Below are positions 1-6,735 of a stretch of DNA of 13,034 nt, piece by piece. The notes beneath the pieces were generated by a model that was given only the letters and a program-made list of their open reading frames with translations, made no database searches and was not told the origin of the DNA. How positions within the stretch are numbered: the first letter of the stretch is position 1; the number at the start of each line of letters is the position of its first letter. A program made the position numbers and the translations under genes. Source of the DNA: Bryobacteraceae bacterium (GTDB lineage Bacteria > Acidobacteriota > Terriglobia > Bryobacterales > Bryobacteraceae); assembly GCA_030039005.1 (NCBI GenBank), contig JASHQT010000242.1, positions 1 to 13,034 of the forward strand, given 5' to 3'.

Positions 1-117
1 TCCCTTTGATTGGAATCTGGCTGCAAGGTGCTAACTCAGAGGCGTTACGCGCCAGCCCACGATGGCCGAAACTGGCCGCGCTGATGAATCTTCCGGGGAG
101 GAGACTGTAACCCTGCC

Positions 118-345
118 ATGGGGACCGGGCAGAAGATGCTGCTTGCGTCCATCGACGTACCCGTCCTCGACGCGATTTCTCAAACGGCCGGAGGGACGGC
201 GATAACAATCTGGCCTGAGATGTTTAGCCGGATTGTAGGTGGTCGGCCGGTCGCAACAAGTCGCCGAAAGACGGCAAGGATTTCTCGCGTGAAACGCCGT
301 CCCCAAAAACCACAGGAGCGAGAAGTCGGCATCTCAGGGATGTGA
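118..345 (+). CDS. Doubtful small hypothetical ORF
   Basis: This is a 75-codon ORF whose product I do not recognise. Its first half is mixed and hydrophobic (MLLASIDVPVLDAI), and its second half is strongly basic (RRKTARISRVKRRPQK), as in small nucleic-acid-binding proteins or in random GC-rich sequence. A purine-rich GGGGAGGAG lies at 95-103, rather far from the ATG, and a second ATG lies at 136. The only positive sign is that its TGA stop touches a 7-bp GC-rich hairpin at 345-362. An antisense ORF at 31-306 is just as open, so coding status is uncertain. Confidence 0.2.
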   Translation: MGTGQKMLLASIDVPVLDAISQTAGGTAITIWPEMFSRIVGGRPVATSRRKTARISRVKRRPQKPQEREVGISGM

Positions 346-362
346 CGGGCCGCTCGGCCCGT
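345..362. terminator. GC-rich hairpin, possible terminator
   Basis: A perfect 7-bp stem, ACGGGCC / GGCCCGT, encloses a GCTC loop directly after the stop codon of the small ORF at 118-345. No clear T-tract follows (the next bases are TAACAAGCG), so intrinsic termination is only possible. It could also serve transcription from the other strand. Confidence 0.35.
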
Positions 363-402
363 TAACAAGCGTTATCGGTAGCTATTTCCCGCTCGTCCGT
401 GG

Positions 403-486
403 AACCGGCTGCTGAAAGATTATGACAGACTCGCGGTCATCATTGTCCAGCTGGCGCTGGGGATGACTGAACATTCCTTCCCATAG
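403..486 (+). pseudogene. Possible IS5-type transposase C-terminal remnant
   Basis: The plus frame ending at the TAG at 484-486 reads NRLLKDYDRLAVIIVQLALG. This resembles the NRRL-x-KDYE segment followed by a hydrophobic stretch near the C-terminus of some IS4/IS5-group DDE transposases. No upstream DDE domain and no inverted repeats are visible, so at most this is a tail fragment of about 28 codons. The match rests on one short motif and may be chance. Confidence 0.2.
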
Positions 487-513
487 ACGACGGCAAGCTT
501 GCGAAACATCCCC

Positions 514-837
514 TCAGAGCCAGTTAAATACCCCCTGGGGAGGACCCGCGTGCAGCTTCATGAGGGCACACCAAAGCAGAAATTTGTAGGCCTCTGGATC
601 CTCCTCGGCTGCCGCCTTTCTGAGAAGGTGTGTGAGCCACGATTTTTCTACCGCGTCCCATGGCATTGGGCCTGGTTGACCGACAGAGGAGTGTCCGCTG
701 GCGGCTTCACCGTCTCGGATAGCGCTTCCGTACTTGGCGACAAATTCATGGTACGAGATCTGCCGTCCGGTGTTGGATGGGGCATGCTTTTTCTTGGCCA
801 CATCCCGCGTTGCATCCCTGCGTGTGGAATCGTTCAT
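514..837 (-). CDS. Small hypothetical protein downstream of metalloprotease
   Basis: This is a 107-aa protein I cannot assign. The N-terminus is charged (MNDSTRRDATRDVAKKKH). The C-terminal half looks helical and tryptophan/leucine-rich (WLTHLLRKAAAEEDPEAYKFLLWCALMKLHAG). I chose the ATG at 837 over an upstream TTG at 882 because it lies 20 bp after the preceding metalloprotease stop. The TTG would overlap that gene by 26 bp. Neither start has a strong Shine-Dalgarno sequence. It is probably cotranscribed as the third gene of the 1647-to-514 set. No signal peptide or membrane segment is seen. Confidence 0.5.
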   Translation of the reverse strand: MNDSTRRDATRDVAKKKHAPSNTGRQISYHEFVAKYGSAIRDGEAASGHSSVGQPGPMPWDAVEKSWLTHLLRKAAAEEDPEAYKFLLWCALMKLHAGPPQGVFNWL

Positions 838-856
838 TTCCGTCGAGTCGGGACAG

Positions 857-1459
857 CTACCGCCCGTTGATTCCGGAGCCAAGCGTCGGAAAAACCGTGA
901 CTACCTCCGCGGCATCAGTGCGCTCAGCCAAACCGGCCCTGATTGACTGTACGTCTTCTGCACCGAACCTAAGTGGTCCGTGTCTCATCGCCTTTATGTC
1001 CTTTGGTGTAAAGGTCGCCTTCATGACTCCGCCGTCGGAATGCCTGCTGCTTCCTTGCAAAATATGAGCGATTTCGTGAACTAACACGTGAGCCAGTAGG
1101 GCGTTTGGCGTCAACTCGAACTGGGTCGCCTCCCGAACCCGGTCATAGAACACGGTGATACGTCCCTGTACGCCGAGAAGGGTGAAGGCCAGCACGCCTG
1201 GCATGCGCTTCTTCGGTGTTTTGGCAGACATTTCGATCCATATCAATCCGGCATGCCGAGATTGGGCGAGAGATGGCTCGCATCGATGCCACTGGATTTC
1301 GACGCTCGCGGCAGCAAAAATCTCATTGGCCAAAACTTGGGTCCCGGTCATCACCCGGGCGGGAACGACGGAATTGTTCTGCATGCAGACCGACACAGGC
1401 TCGGCGCGTGCGCCGGTTCCCACCGTTACCAAAATCGCCATTTTCGCGATCAGCTTCAT
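857..1459 (-). CDS. Secreted zinc metalloprotease-like protein (HEIAH motif)
   Basis: This 200-aa protein has a cleavable signal peptide at about residues 1-19 (MKLIAKMAILVTVGTGARA), so it is exported. The zinc site is H128-E-I-A-H132, followed by G136, H140 and M146. It resembles a metzincin signature (HExxH, Gly, third His, downstream Met), but with one extra residue in each spacing, so it is not a textbook metzincin. H128, H132 and H140 are the expected zinc ligands and E129 the catalytic base. C25 and C60 could form a disulfide. Proteins with HEIAH-x3-G-x2-SRHS-x2-G-x-M are, from memory, recurrent short hypothetical proteins in Acidobacteria; substrates are unknown. Its ATG overlaps the stop of the upstream small gene (ATGA), so translation is probably coupled. 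Confidence 0.75.
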   Translation of the reverse strand: MKLIAKMAILVTVGTGARAEPVSVCMQNNSVVPARVMTGTQVLANEIFAAASVEIQWHRCEPSLAQSRHAGLIWIEMSAKTPKKRMPGVLAFTLLGVQGRITVFYDRVREATQFELTPNALLAHVLVHEIAHILQGSSRHSDGGVMKATFTPKDIKAMRHGPLRFGAEDVQSIRAGLAERTDAAEVVTVFPTLGSGINGR

Positions 1460-1647
1460 GACTTACTCAAGTTCTCAGCCGGGATAGCCAGCGGCGACGG
1501 CGCGGGCGTGGCCACGCTAATGCCGGCATTTATCGGATTGATCGTGCCGTCGTCGCCAACGGCAGTCAGGCCTAATACAGGTAAGCGCCATAATATTCCG
1601 GCAAAAAATCCAGCTTTCCGTTTCCAGCCGTGCAAGGAGCTTTTCAT
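1456..1647 (-). CDS. Small secreted or membrane peptide upstream of metalloprotease
   Basis: This 63-aa product starts MKSSLHGWKRKAGFFAGILW: a basic N-terminus followed by a hydrophobic stretch, typical of a signal peptide or anchor. The rest is short and rich in Ala, Pro and Asn. I chose the ATG at 1647 because GGGGGT lies upstream at suitable spacing. An upstream in-frame start at 1752 would overlap the divergent regulator gene and add a sequence without signal character. The stop overlaps the metalloprotease start by four bases (ATGA). Its role is unknown; it could be a small partner or inhibitor of the protease, or simply a leader ORF. Confidence 0.5.
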   Translation of the reverse strand: MKSSLHGWKRKAGFFAGILWRLPVLGLTAVGDDGTINPINAGISVATPAPSPLAIPAENLSKS

Positions 1648-1750
1648 TGGGACCCCCGAGCATTGATTGTCGGTCGGTGAACGAAAATTGTCGTCCCCAA
1701 GATAGGGTACGAGGACCATAAATTTACAATCGCAAGCCGGCTGGAATGGC
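1648..1750. promoter_or_regulatory. Divergent intergenic region, metalloprotease set versus LuxR gene
   Basis: About 100 bp separate the minus-strand peptide/metalloprotease set from the plus-strand LuxR regulator. It must hold the leftward promoter, and possibly the rightward one unless the latter is the TACAAT-containing site inside the annotated 5' end of the regulator. It includes the GGGGGT ribosome site of the leftward gene. I see no strong operator palindrome. Confidence 0.35.
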
Positions 1751-2962
1751 ATGCGAGAAATGCGACGCTGGCTGGAGGCCCGAAAGACTGCGCTACAATC
1801 CTATCCATTCGAGCCAATCCGGGGGCCTTACGTGTCTCTCAAAGACGGGAATGTTGTCCAGGAACTAACGGGCCTTATCTACGATTCGGTCTCCGACAGC
1901 AGACGTTGGGGCGGCTTCCTCGCGGCGTTTTCGCACGCTGTTAACACTCCGCGCAGCGCTCTCCTGATTGCCGACGATAACGATGAGGATTATGCCGTGA
2001 TCCGTTGGCACGGCTGGCCGGATGACGACATCCGCCTGTACAACGACCGCTACGGTTCTGTCGACCCAATGCGACTCGTAGTGCCCCAAGTGTCACAGGG
2101 CACCGTCGCTTCCGATTACGAACTCTGCCCGCGAAGCCAGTTCGAAATGAGCATCACTTTTCGAGAATTCTACGCTCCCAGAGATTGTGTCCACACCATG
2201 GGAGGTGTGATCCTCAAGACCTCTACGGGCCAGTCCGTGATCAGTTCCCACCGCGGCAGCGCGGCGGGGCCATTTGGAGACCGTGAGAAGGGTATCCTTC
2301 GCGATCTGATACCGCATCTGCAGCGTGCCGCGCTCCTACACGGAGAACTGGGCTCCCTGCGGCGCCAGCTTGCTACCTTTACCGGGCACCTGGAGCGATA
2401 CCCTCATGCATTCCTGTTGGTCGACGCGGAACGCCGCGTCCTGTATTCGAGCGGTCCCGCCCGCGAGCTTATCGCCTCACGCGACGGTCTGGCGATGGAG
2501 GATCGGCGTATCGTAGCAATTTCGGGCAAATGGAACGCGGCCTTTGATACCGCCGTGACGGAGCTGACTTCCGGCGTCGGCCCTTCGATCCGGAGATTGG
2601 AGATCCCACGTCCTTCCCGGCGCAGGTCCTATCGCATGATACTGATGCCTATCGGCGACTCCGGCACGATACCGCTGGGGGTCGCCGTGCCCTCCGTCAG
2701 TATTCTGGTGATCGACGCCCATTCCTCCATAAGGCCCGACATTAATCTGTTGCGCGAGTTTTTCTCGTTCACGCCGGCCGAGGCGCGCGTCGCGGCGAGC
2801 CTGGTGATGGGACAGAGCGCGGAGGAGATCGCCACCGAATTTACAACTTCAATTCAGACCGTCCGCACGCACATCAAGCGGATTCTCGCCAAAACCTACA
2901 CGGCTCGTCAGGGCGAGCTGATTTCTATGATCTTGCGGACCATTCCATTTCAGCGGTCCTGA
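1751..2962 (+). CDS. LuxR-family transcriptional regulator with N-terminal sensor region
   Basis: This 403-aa protein ends in a LuxR/GerE helix-turn-helix at about residues 340-395 (FTPAEARVAASLVMGQSAEE, with recognition helix TSIQTVRTHIKRIL). The N-terminal ~330 residues (motif IYDSVSDSRRWGGFLAAF, then a middle PAS-like stretch HAFLLVDAERRVLYSSGPAR) look like a sensor that binds a small ligand or partner. There is no receiver-domain phosphorylation site or Walker motif. The ATG at 1751 has no good ribosome site. The GTG at 1832 is preceded by GGGGGCC, and a -10-like TACAAT lies at 1794-1799, so the true protein may be 376 aa starting VSLKDGN. It is divergent from the metalloprotease set, which it may control (inference). 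It ends 9 bp before the convergent 68-aa gene. Confidence 0.8.
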   Translation: MREMRRWLEARKTALQSYPFEPIRGPYVSLKDGNVVQELTGLIYDSVSDSRRWGGFLAAFSHAVNTPRSALLIADDNDEDYAVIRWHGWPDDDIRLYNDRYGSVDPMRLVVPQVSQGTVASDYELCPRSQFEMSITFREFYAPRDCVHTMGGVILKTSTGQSVISSHRGSAAGPFGDREKGILRDLIPHLQRAALLHGELGSLRRQLATFTGHLERYPHAFLLVDAERRVLYSSGPARELIASRDGLAMEDRRIVAISGKWNAAFDTAVTELTSGVGPSIRRLEIPRPSRRRSYRMILMPIGDSGTIPLGVAVPSVSILVIDAHSSIRPDINLLREFFSFTPAEARVAASLVMGQSAEEIATEFTTSIQTVRTHIKRILAKTYTARQGELISMILRTIPFQRS

Positions 2963-2971
2963 GCCAGCGCT

Positions 2972-3178
2972 CTATTGGCTCGAGTTATGCATCAGATCCA
3001 CGAGTGCAAAACCACTGCTAGGGAGGAGCCCGGCTTTCTCAAGGCTCTCGATGTAGGCGTTGTCAGCGGGCGCAAGTTCCTGCCCGGCCCGCATCACGAT
3101 CAGAAGGTAGCTCGGCCCATTGCGCGCGAGCCCCAGTTGATTCTCCAACCTGCTAGGGCGGCTGTCGGTGTTCTTCAT
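2972..3178 (-). CDS. Small hypothetical protein coupled to HTH gene
   Basis: This is a 68-aa protein of unknown function. It has a short hydrophobic patch (SYLLIVMRAG), then an acidic helical segment (ADNAYIESLEKAGLL). Its ATG overlaps the stop of the upstream HTH gene in an ATGA, which argues that it is translated with that gene. In phage gene order the partner of a small terminase would be a large terminase; this protein is far too small for that. It may be an unrelated small protein or what remained after loss of the packaging genes. Confidence 0.5.
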   Translation of the reverse strand: MKNTDSRPSRLENQLGLARNGPSYLLIVMRAGQELAPADNAYIESLEKAGLLPSSGFALVDLMHNSSQ

Positions 3179-3564
3179 CGCCGCGCTGCGCTTTCCGCCG
3201 CTTGCTCCAGTGCCGCTACGCGCGCCTCGATCTCTTCGATCTCTATCGCCTTGGCTGCGTGGCTGAAGATCGAGTCGGCGGCCCGCACGCGGACTGATGC
3301 CGGTGTACTGGAATCAATCATGACCTTCAACAAAGTCGTTGCTGCAGCTGACGTTGCCTGTTGCAACCGCGCGATCGCCTGGCCAAAGGCTGTACGCTTA
3401 GCTGCCCGATAAGCTGCATCAAACTCGGGCTCCTTGAGCCATCGAAGGAGCGTCTTGGTGGAGATCCCCGTCGCCCGCGCGGCTTCATCGAGCGTGCGCT
3501 GAGTGAGTAAGGCGGCGATCGCGTCTTCCTGCTTGCGGCCGAATTTTGCCCCGTGCCCGGTCAT
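3175..3564 (-). CDS. HTH protein resembling phage small terminase (phBC6A51-type)
   Basis: This 129-aa protein has an N-terminal helix-turn-helix at about residues 10-45 (KQEDAIAALL, then LDEAARATGISTKTLLRWLK). A long helical region (FGQAIARLQQATSAAATTLL; ASVRVRAADSIF) and a C-terminal coiled coil (IEEIEARVAALEQAAESA) follow. This is the layout of small-terminase-like HTH proteins in prophages and their remnants. I chose the ATG at 3564. The longer reading to 3657 adds a Cys/Arg-rich stretch typical of untranslated sequence. No large terminase, portal or capsid gene is in the window, so packaging is unlikely here and a domesticated DNA-binding role is possible. Tandem CTGAGGACA repeats abut its start codon. 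Confidence 0.65.
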   Translation of the reverse strand: MTGHGAKFGRKQEDAIAALLTQRTLDEAARATGISTKTLLRWLKEPEFDAAYRAAKRTAFGQAIARLQQATSAAATTLLKVMIDSSTPASVRVRAADSIFSHAAKAIEIEEIEARVAALEQAAESAARR

Positions 3565-3725
3565 CTGAGGACACCTGAGGACATCAGTACATTGGAACCG
3601 GTAGCTTCGAGTGCACCTCTGTGCAACTGTGCATCGCCAATCCATCGCCCCGCACAATTGCCTTGCTTTCCCGGCGCAACAGAGTGATCGATGTCTCGAC
3701 GGTAATCACCGCCAAAGGAGAAAAT
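3565..3725. promoter_or_regulatory. Divergent promoter region with tandem repeats
   Basis: This gap lies between the leftward HTH gene and the rightward DUF3489 gene. It contains two copies of CTGAGGACA at 3565-3573 and 3575-3583 (10-bp period, one helical turn). It also has three GTGCA boxes starting at 3611, 3621 and 3629. Regularly spaced direct repeats beside a DNA-binding protein gene suggest an autoregulatory operator (inference). The rightward gene has an excellent ribosome site, AAAGGAGA, at its end. No convincing -35/-10 pair was seen. Confidence 0.4.
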
Positions 3726-4115
3726 ATGATTTCGATCGCAGAAGAAGCCAGCGCCAGCCCGGCCCCCGCCGAAGGCGCGCAGCCAAAGCCCGCGAAAAAG
3801 CCCAAAGGTGCGCCACAGGGCGCCAAGGGCGCAAAGACGAAGGGGAAGTCGGCCAAGAAGGCCACCCCAGCCAAGAAAGTGCCCAAAGGCGCTAAGAAAG
3901 CCAAGCCCGCCCGCGAGGGCAGCAAGACGGATCAGGTACTGCATCTGCTCAAGCGCTCGGGAGGGGCCACGGCCAAGGAGTTGATCCAGGCCACCGGCTG
4001 GCAGCCGCATTCCGTGCGCGGGTTCCTTTCCGGGACCATCCGCAAAAAGATGGGCCTGGCCGTGACGTCGTCCAAGACCGAGGACGGGGAGCGCACCTAC
4101 TCCGTCAAAGCGTAA
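3726..4115 (+). CDS. DUF3489-domain protein with Lys/Ala/Pro-rich N-terminus
   Basis: This 129-aa protein has two parts. Residues ~15-65 are a Lys/Ala/Pro-rich, histone-H1-like tract (KKATPAKKVPKGAKKAKPA). The C-terminal ~60 residues are a compact domain (SKTDQVLHLLKRSGGATAKE, GWQPHSVRGFLSG, TIRKKMGLAV) that matches my memory of DUF3489, which looks like a small winged-helix DNA-binding fold. The start at 3726 is set by AAAGGAGAAAAT just upstream; the longer reading to 3621 is rejected. DUF3489 genes often sit beside recombinase genes in mobile elements of soil bacteria. Here the serine recombinase is over 6 kb away. Its function is unknown; non-specific DNA binding via the basic tail is likely. 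Confidence 0.8.
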   Translation: MISIAEEASASPAPAEGAQPKPAKKPKGAPQGAKGAKTKGKSAKKATPAKKVPKGAKKAKPAREGSKTDQVLHLLKRSGGATAKELIQATGWQPHSVRGFLSGTIRKKMGLAVTSSKTEDGERTYSVKA

Positions 4116-4139
4116 ACGCGGGACACTCCGCTCCATGCG

Positions 4140-4165
4140 CGCCGCCGGCAAACCAACCGGCGGCG
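4140..4165 (+). terminator. Stem-loop terminator after DUF3489 gene
   Basis: A perfect 9-bp stem, CGCCGCCGG / CCGGCGGCG, encloses an 8-nt loop (CAAACCAA) 25 bp after the stop codon. It is followed by TTGCTCGTT, a weak T-tract. It could also stop transcription arriving from the opposite strand gene ending at 4195. Confidence 0.6.
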
Positions 4166-4194
4166 TTGCTCGTTGGGACGATTGACTCACACTG

Positions 4195-4464
4195 CTAACG
4201 GGCTCCTCCTTGCCGAACCGTCTCGATCGGAAAGCTCGCAACGAATCTGTCAATCTGCTCATCCGATATCCCCTGGCGGTCGCCGTCAAGGCTTATCATT
4301 TCCATCAGCGTTCCGTTACTGCAGAGCATCCGCTTGCAAGTTGAGTTCGCTAAGTTAGTCGACCCGCAAACTGGCGCGAACACCCACCGCATGATTTCTT
4401 GCGGGCCTTGTGAAGGCGCCCATGCCTTCTCCAGCCGGTCGAGCCGCGATTTCAATCGCAACAT
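4195..4464 (-). CDS. Small hypothetical protein coupled to methyltransferase
   Basis: This is an 89-aa protein of unknown function. Its N-terminus (MLRLKSRLDRLEKAW) looks like a short basic coiled-coil helix. A middle part with three cysteines (C33, C43, C48) and an acidic helix near the end (ISDEQIDRFVASFP) follow. Its ATG immediately follows the TGA of the methyltransferase gene, so coupled translation is likely. A role as methyltransferase accessory protein or as a leftover phage ORF is possible; neither is shown. Confidence 0.55.
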   Translation of the reverse strand: MLRLKSRLDRLEKAWAPSQGPQEIMRWVFAPVCGSTNLANSTCKRMLCSNGTLMEMISLDGDRQGISDEQIDRFVASFPIETVRQGGAR

Positions 4465-5766
4465 TCAAGCGCGCCGCTCCTGCGCGATCTCAGCGAACGT
4501 CCTGCCGTCGCCGTCGAGCTTTGCTTCCTTCCCGGTCAGCGACTGCCAACGCTGAACGATCACGTCCACGTATTTCGGGTCGAGCTCGATGCCGTAGCAA
4601 GCGCGCTGCGTTAGCTCTGCAGCCGCGAGGGTCGTGCCACTGCCCAGGAAGGGGTCATAAACGAGTTCGCCGCGCCGAAGGTGATTCAGCATCGGCCGCC
4701 GCATCAGATCGACGGGTTTCTGCGTCGGGTGGTCGAACTTGTCTTCGTCCGAGCCTCCCATGATGAACTTGGGGCTCGGCGAGTCCCAGATCGTGGAGTT
4801 CTCGCCGGCTTTCCCGAACCAGGGAGCGTTCTTCTTTCGGACATACCAGCAAGGCTCGTGGGCGAACCAGTAGTGCGTTCGAGTGAGCACCGTCCGCCCT
4901 TTGTTCCAAATGATCTGCTGGTGGTGCAGGAACCCGATCCGCAGCAAGCCGTCCAGCACTTCCCGTGTAAACTTCGAGGCGTGCCAGACGTAAGCGACCT
5001 CCAGACTGGGGACCAGAGCGAAGGCTTCCGACCAATCGGCGCGTGTGTCTCCGGAGATCGTCGTCTCGGTGTGGCCGTTGGTGCGCTTGTTCATATAGCT
5101 CGGCTCGGCGGGCCCGCAGCCATTGAGGCCCGCGCGATCGCGCCACTCCGAATCTAGCTCGATTCCATATGGGGGGTCTGTGACCATTAGCCGCGGCTTA
5201 CGGTCGCCGAGAAGCCCGGTGACAACTTCGGCGCTCGTGGCGTCTCCGCAGAGCACGCGGTGTGGCCCGAGCACCCAGAAATCCCCCGGGCGCGACACGG
5301 GAGTCTCGGGGAGCGGGGGCGTGGCGTTGGCTTTTTCCTCGTCGTCGAGCGCCAGCAAGCCGTCAATCTCGCCGGGATCGAAGCCAGTGAGGCTGAGATC
5401 GAAGTCCGAGGCCTGGATGTCCTGAAGTTCGAGAGCGAGCAGTTCCTCGTCCCAGTCCGCCCACGTGACCGAGCGGTTGACCATGAGCCTGAACGCCTTG
5501 ACCTGGGCCGGTGTCCATTCATCGCAGAGAATCACGGGAATCTCCGTGATTCCAAGTTTGCGCGCAGCTTTGAGCCGCAGGTGTCCATCTACGATCTCCC
5601 CGTCGCTGCGCGCGAGCACCGGGATTTTGAATCCGAACTCGCGAATAGAGCCGCACATGCGATCGACAGCGCCGTCGTTCTTACGCGGATTGCGCGGGTA
5701 CTCTACGAGCCGTTCGATTGGCCACGTCTGAATTTGCGGAGTTGGAGCCGCTTCCTGCGAGAGCAT
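4465..5766 (-). CDS. DNA methyltransferase with N-terminal ParB-like domain
   Basis: This 433-aa protein fuses a ParB/sulfiredoxin-like domain (~14-100; NPRKNDGAVD, then GEIVDGHLRLKAARKLG) to an amino-methyltransferase. Catalytic motif IV, DPPYG, is at 197-201, HPTQKP at 346-351, and the S-adenosylmethionine-binding motif DPFLGSGTT at 371-379. DPPY before FxGxG is the beta-class order of N6-adenine or N4-cytosine methylases. The ATG at 5766 has AAAGGTGAGG just upstream; a GTG at 5808 lacks such support. No cognate endonuclease is nearby, so it is probably an orphan, phage-type methylase. Such ParB-methylase fusions are common near terminase genes in prophages, consistent with the small-terminase-like gene 1 kb away. 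All key residues look intact. Confidence 0.9.
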   Translation of the reverse strand: MLSQEAAPTPQIQTWPIERLVEYPRNPRKNDGAVDRMCGSIREFGFKIPVLARSDGEIVDGHLRLKAARKLGITEIPVILCDEWTPAQVKAFRLMVNRSVTWADWDEELLALELQDIQASDFDLSLTGFDPGEIDGLLALDDEEKANATPPLPETPVSRPGDFWVLGPHRVLCGDATSAEVVTGLLGDRKPRLMVTDPPYGIELDSEWRDRAGLNGCGPAEPSYMNKRTNGHTETTISGDTRADWSEAFALVPSLEVAYVWHASKFTREVLDGLLRIGFLHHQQIIWNKGRTVLTRTHYWFAHEPCWYVRKKNAPWFGKAGENSTIWDSPSPKFIMGGSDEDKFDHPTQKPVDLMRRPMLNHLRRGELVYDPFLGSGTTLAAAELTQRACYGIELDPKYVDVIVQRWQSLTGKEAKLDGDGRTFAEIAQERRA

Positions 5767-5849
5767 TGCCTCACCTTTCTGGCTAAGGAATCCCTCCGCA
5801 GGCTGCACCCGAGGCGCCGGCTCAGCGAACTGAATCTCTACAACTCATC

Positions 5850-6584
5850 CTAACATGGAGCGTTTGTGACTACGCCAAGCCTTCTTGGACGCCGCTTTTC
5901 ACACCCACCCGGCGCGCTGCTTGTTATGGTCTTGTGCCGAACCAAAATGATCGTTGCCGCGAGGATGAGGAAAGCAGCGAGCCTCGGCTCTGGGACCGGA
6001 TCAATCCTTATTGTTGTCGAATAGAAAAGCTGCTGATCACCGGGCGAATTAGCTAGTGACCCATTGAAGTAGGTAGTGACATAGTAGTCGCCCGTTCCTA
6101 GTGTCTCATCTGCCGTGAAGGTCTGCTCGTAATTCGCAGACGCATAACCTGAGCCCAGTGGGTTCGACGGATCGAACGGCGAGGTCACGGTCGCATTCGT
6201 CTCATCAAGGGAAAACTCGTTCCCCACTGGGTCTATGGCGTAGTCCGTATCGGTCAGATCGTCTATGGCCTCGTCCGCGCAACCCAAGCCTGGGTTGCAA
6301 GCATCGACGCTAGTGAAGATTGACTCGATCACCGTTATATCGAATTGTCCCGGCGTCGTAACGTCGAGCTCCTGAGAGGTCGATAATTCGATCTGACAAC
6401 TTCCGCCGTAGTTAAAGCAGTTCCCCTCAACCAGTGCCTCATCCCCGGAGGCGTAGCCGCCACCTTCGGATGAGGAGCCGGAGGTGACGTTTGTTGGTCC
6501 AACCCACGTATAGGCTGGTGTCGAATCTGCAAAAGCGCTGGATCCGCACGCGATTATGGGCGCAAACCATAGTAGAACGCGCAT
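5850..6584 (-). CDS. PEP-CTERM-type secreted protein with extended C-terminal tail
   Basis: This 244-aa protein has a signal peptide at ~1-19 (MRVLLWFAPIIACGSSAFA). An acidic, Ser/Thr/Gly/Asn-rich exported region with four cysteines (C56, C63, C96, C102) follows. The C-terminal sorting signal has VPEP at 197-200, a hydrophobic segment at ~203-215, then RHK. Such signals are recognised by exosortase, which cleaves and anchors or releases the protein. Normally the protein ends within a few residues of the basic cluster. Here about 26 more residues follow (TITSSAPGG, CEKRRPRRLG), which may mean a lost stop or a frameshift. AGGAGG lies 9 bp before the ATG. Its role, probably cell surface or matrix, is unknown. 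Confidence 0.75.
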   Translation of the reverse strand: MRVLLWFAPIIACGSSAFADSTPAYTWVGPTNVTSGSSSEGGGYASGDEALVEGNCFNYGGSCQIELSTSQELDVTTPGQFDITVIESIFTSVDACNPGLGCADEAIDDLTDTDYAIDPVGNEFSLDETNATVTSPFDPSNPLGSGYASANYEQTFTADETLGTGDYYVTTYFNGSLANSPGDQQLFYSTTIRIDPVPEPRLAAFLILAATIILVRHKTITSSAPGGCEKRRPRRLGVVTNAPC

Positions 6585-6735
6585 AATTGGAATCCTCCTG
6601 GTTCAATTAGGTTGCGCTAATGATATCATGCGTGACACGCTATGCATGCGTTCGAATGGAGAACTGTCGTTGAAATGGAGAGCGGCACAAATACAGTATG
6701 AAATCCGGTTCCATTTTGAAGATGATCGTCTGGAT

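Noticed and set aside
31..306. 91-codon minus-strand ORF at the left edge
   Set aside because: Arg/Pro/Cys-rich, no ribosome site and no domain; typical of chance open frames in GC-rich DNA.
3561..4289. 242-codon minus-strand ORF over the DUF3489 gene
   Set aside because: Antisense to a gene with a clear domain, strong ribosome site and terminator; its Gly/Phe/Leu/Arg-rich text mirrors the Lys/Ala/Pro-rich coding strand.
4465..5766. A full restriction-modification system
   Set aside because: The neighbouring 89-aa ORF has no nuclease motif, and no endonuclease or specificity gene is nearby; the methylase looks orphan.
5260..5853. 197-codon plus-strand ORF over the methyltransferase
   Set aside because: Antisense to the ParB and methylase domains, whose motifs are intact on the other strand; no family resemblance.
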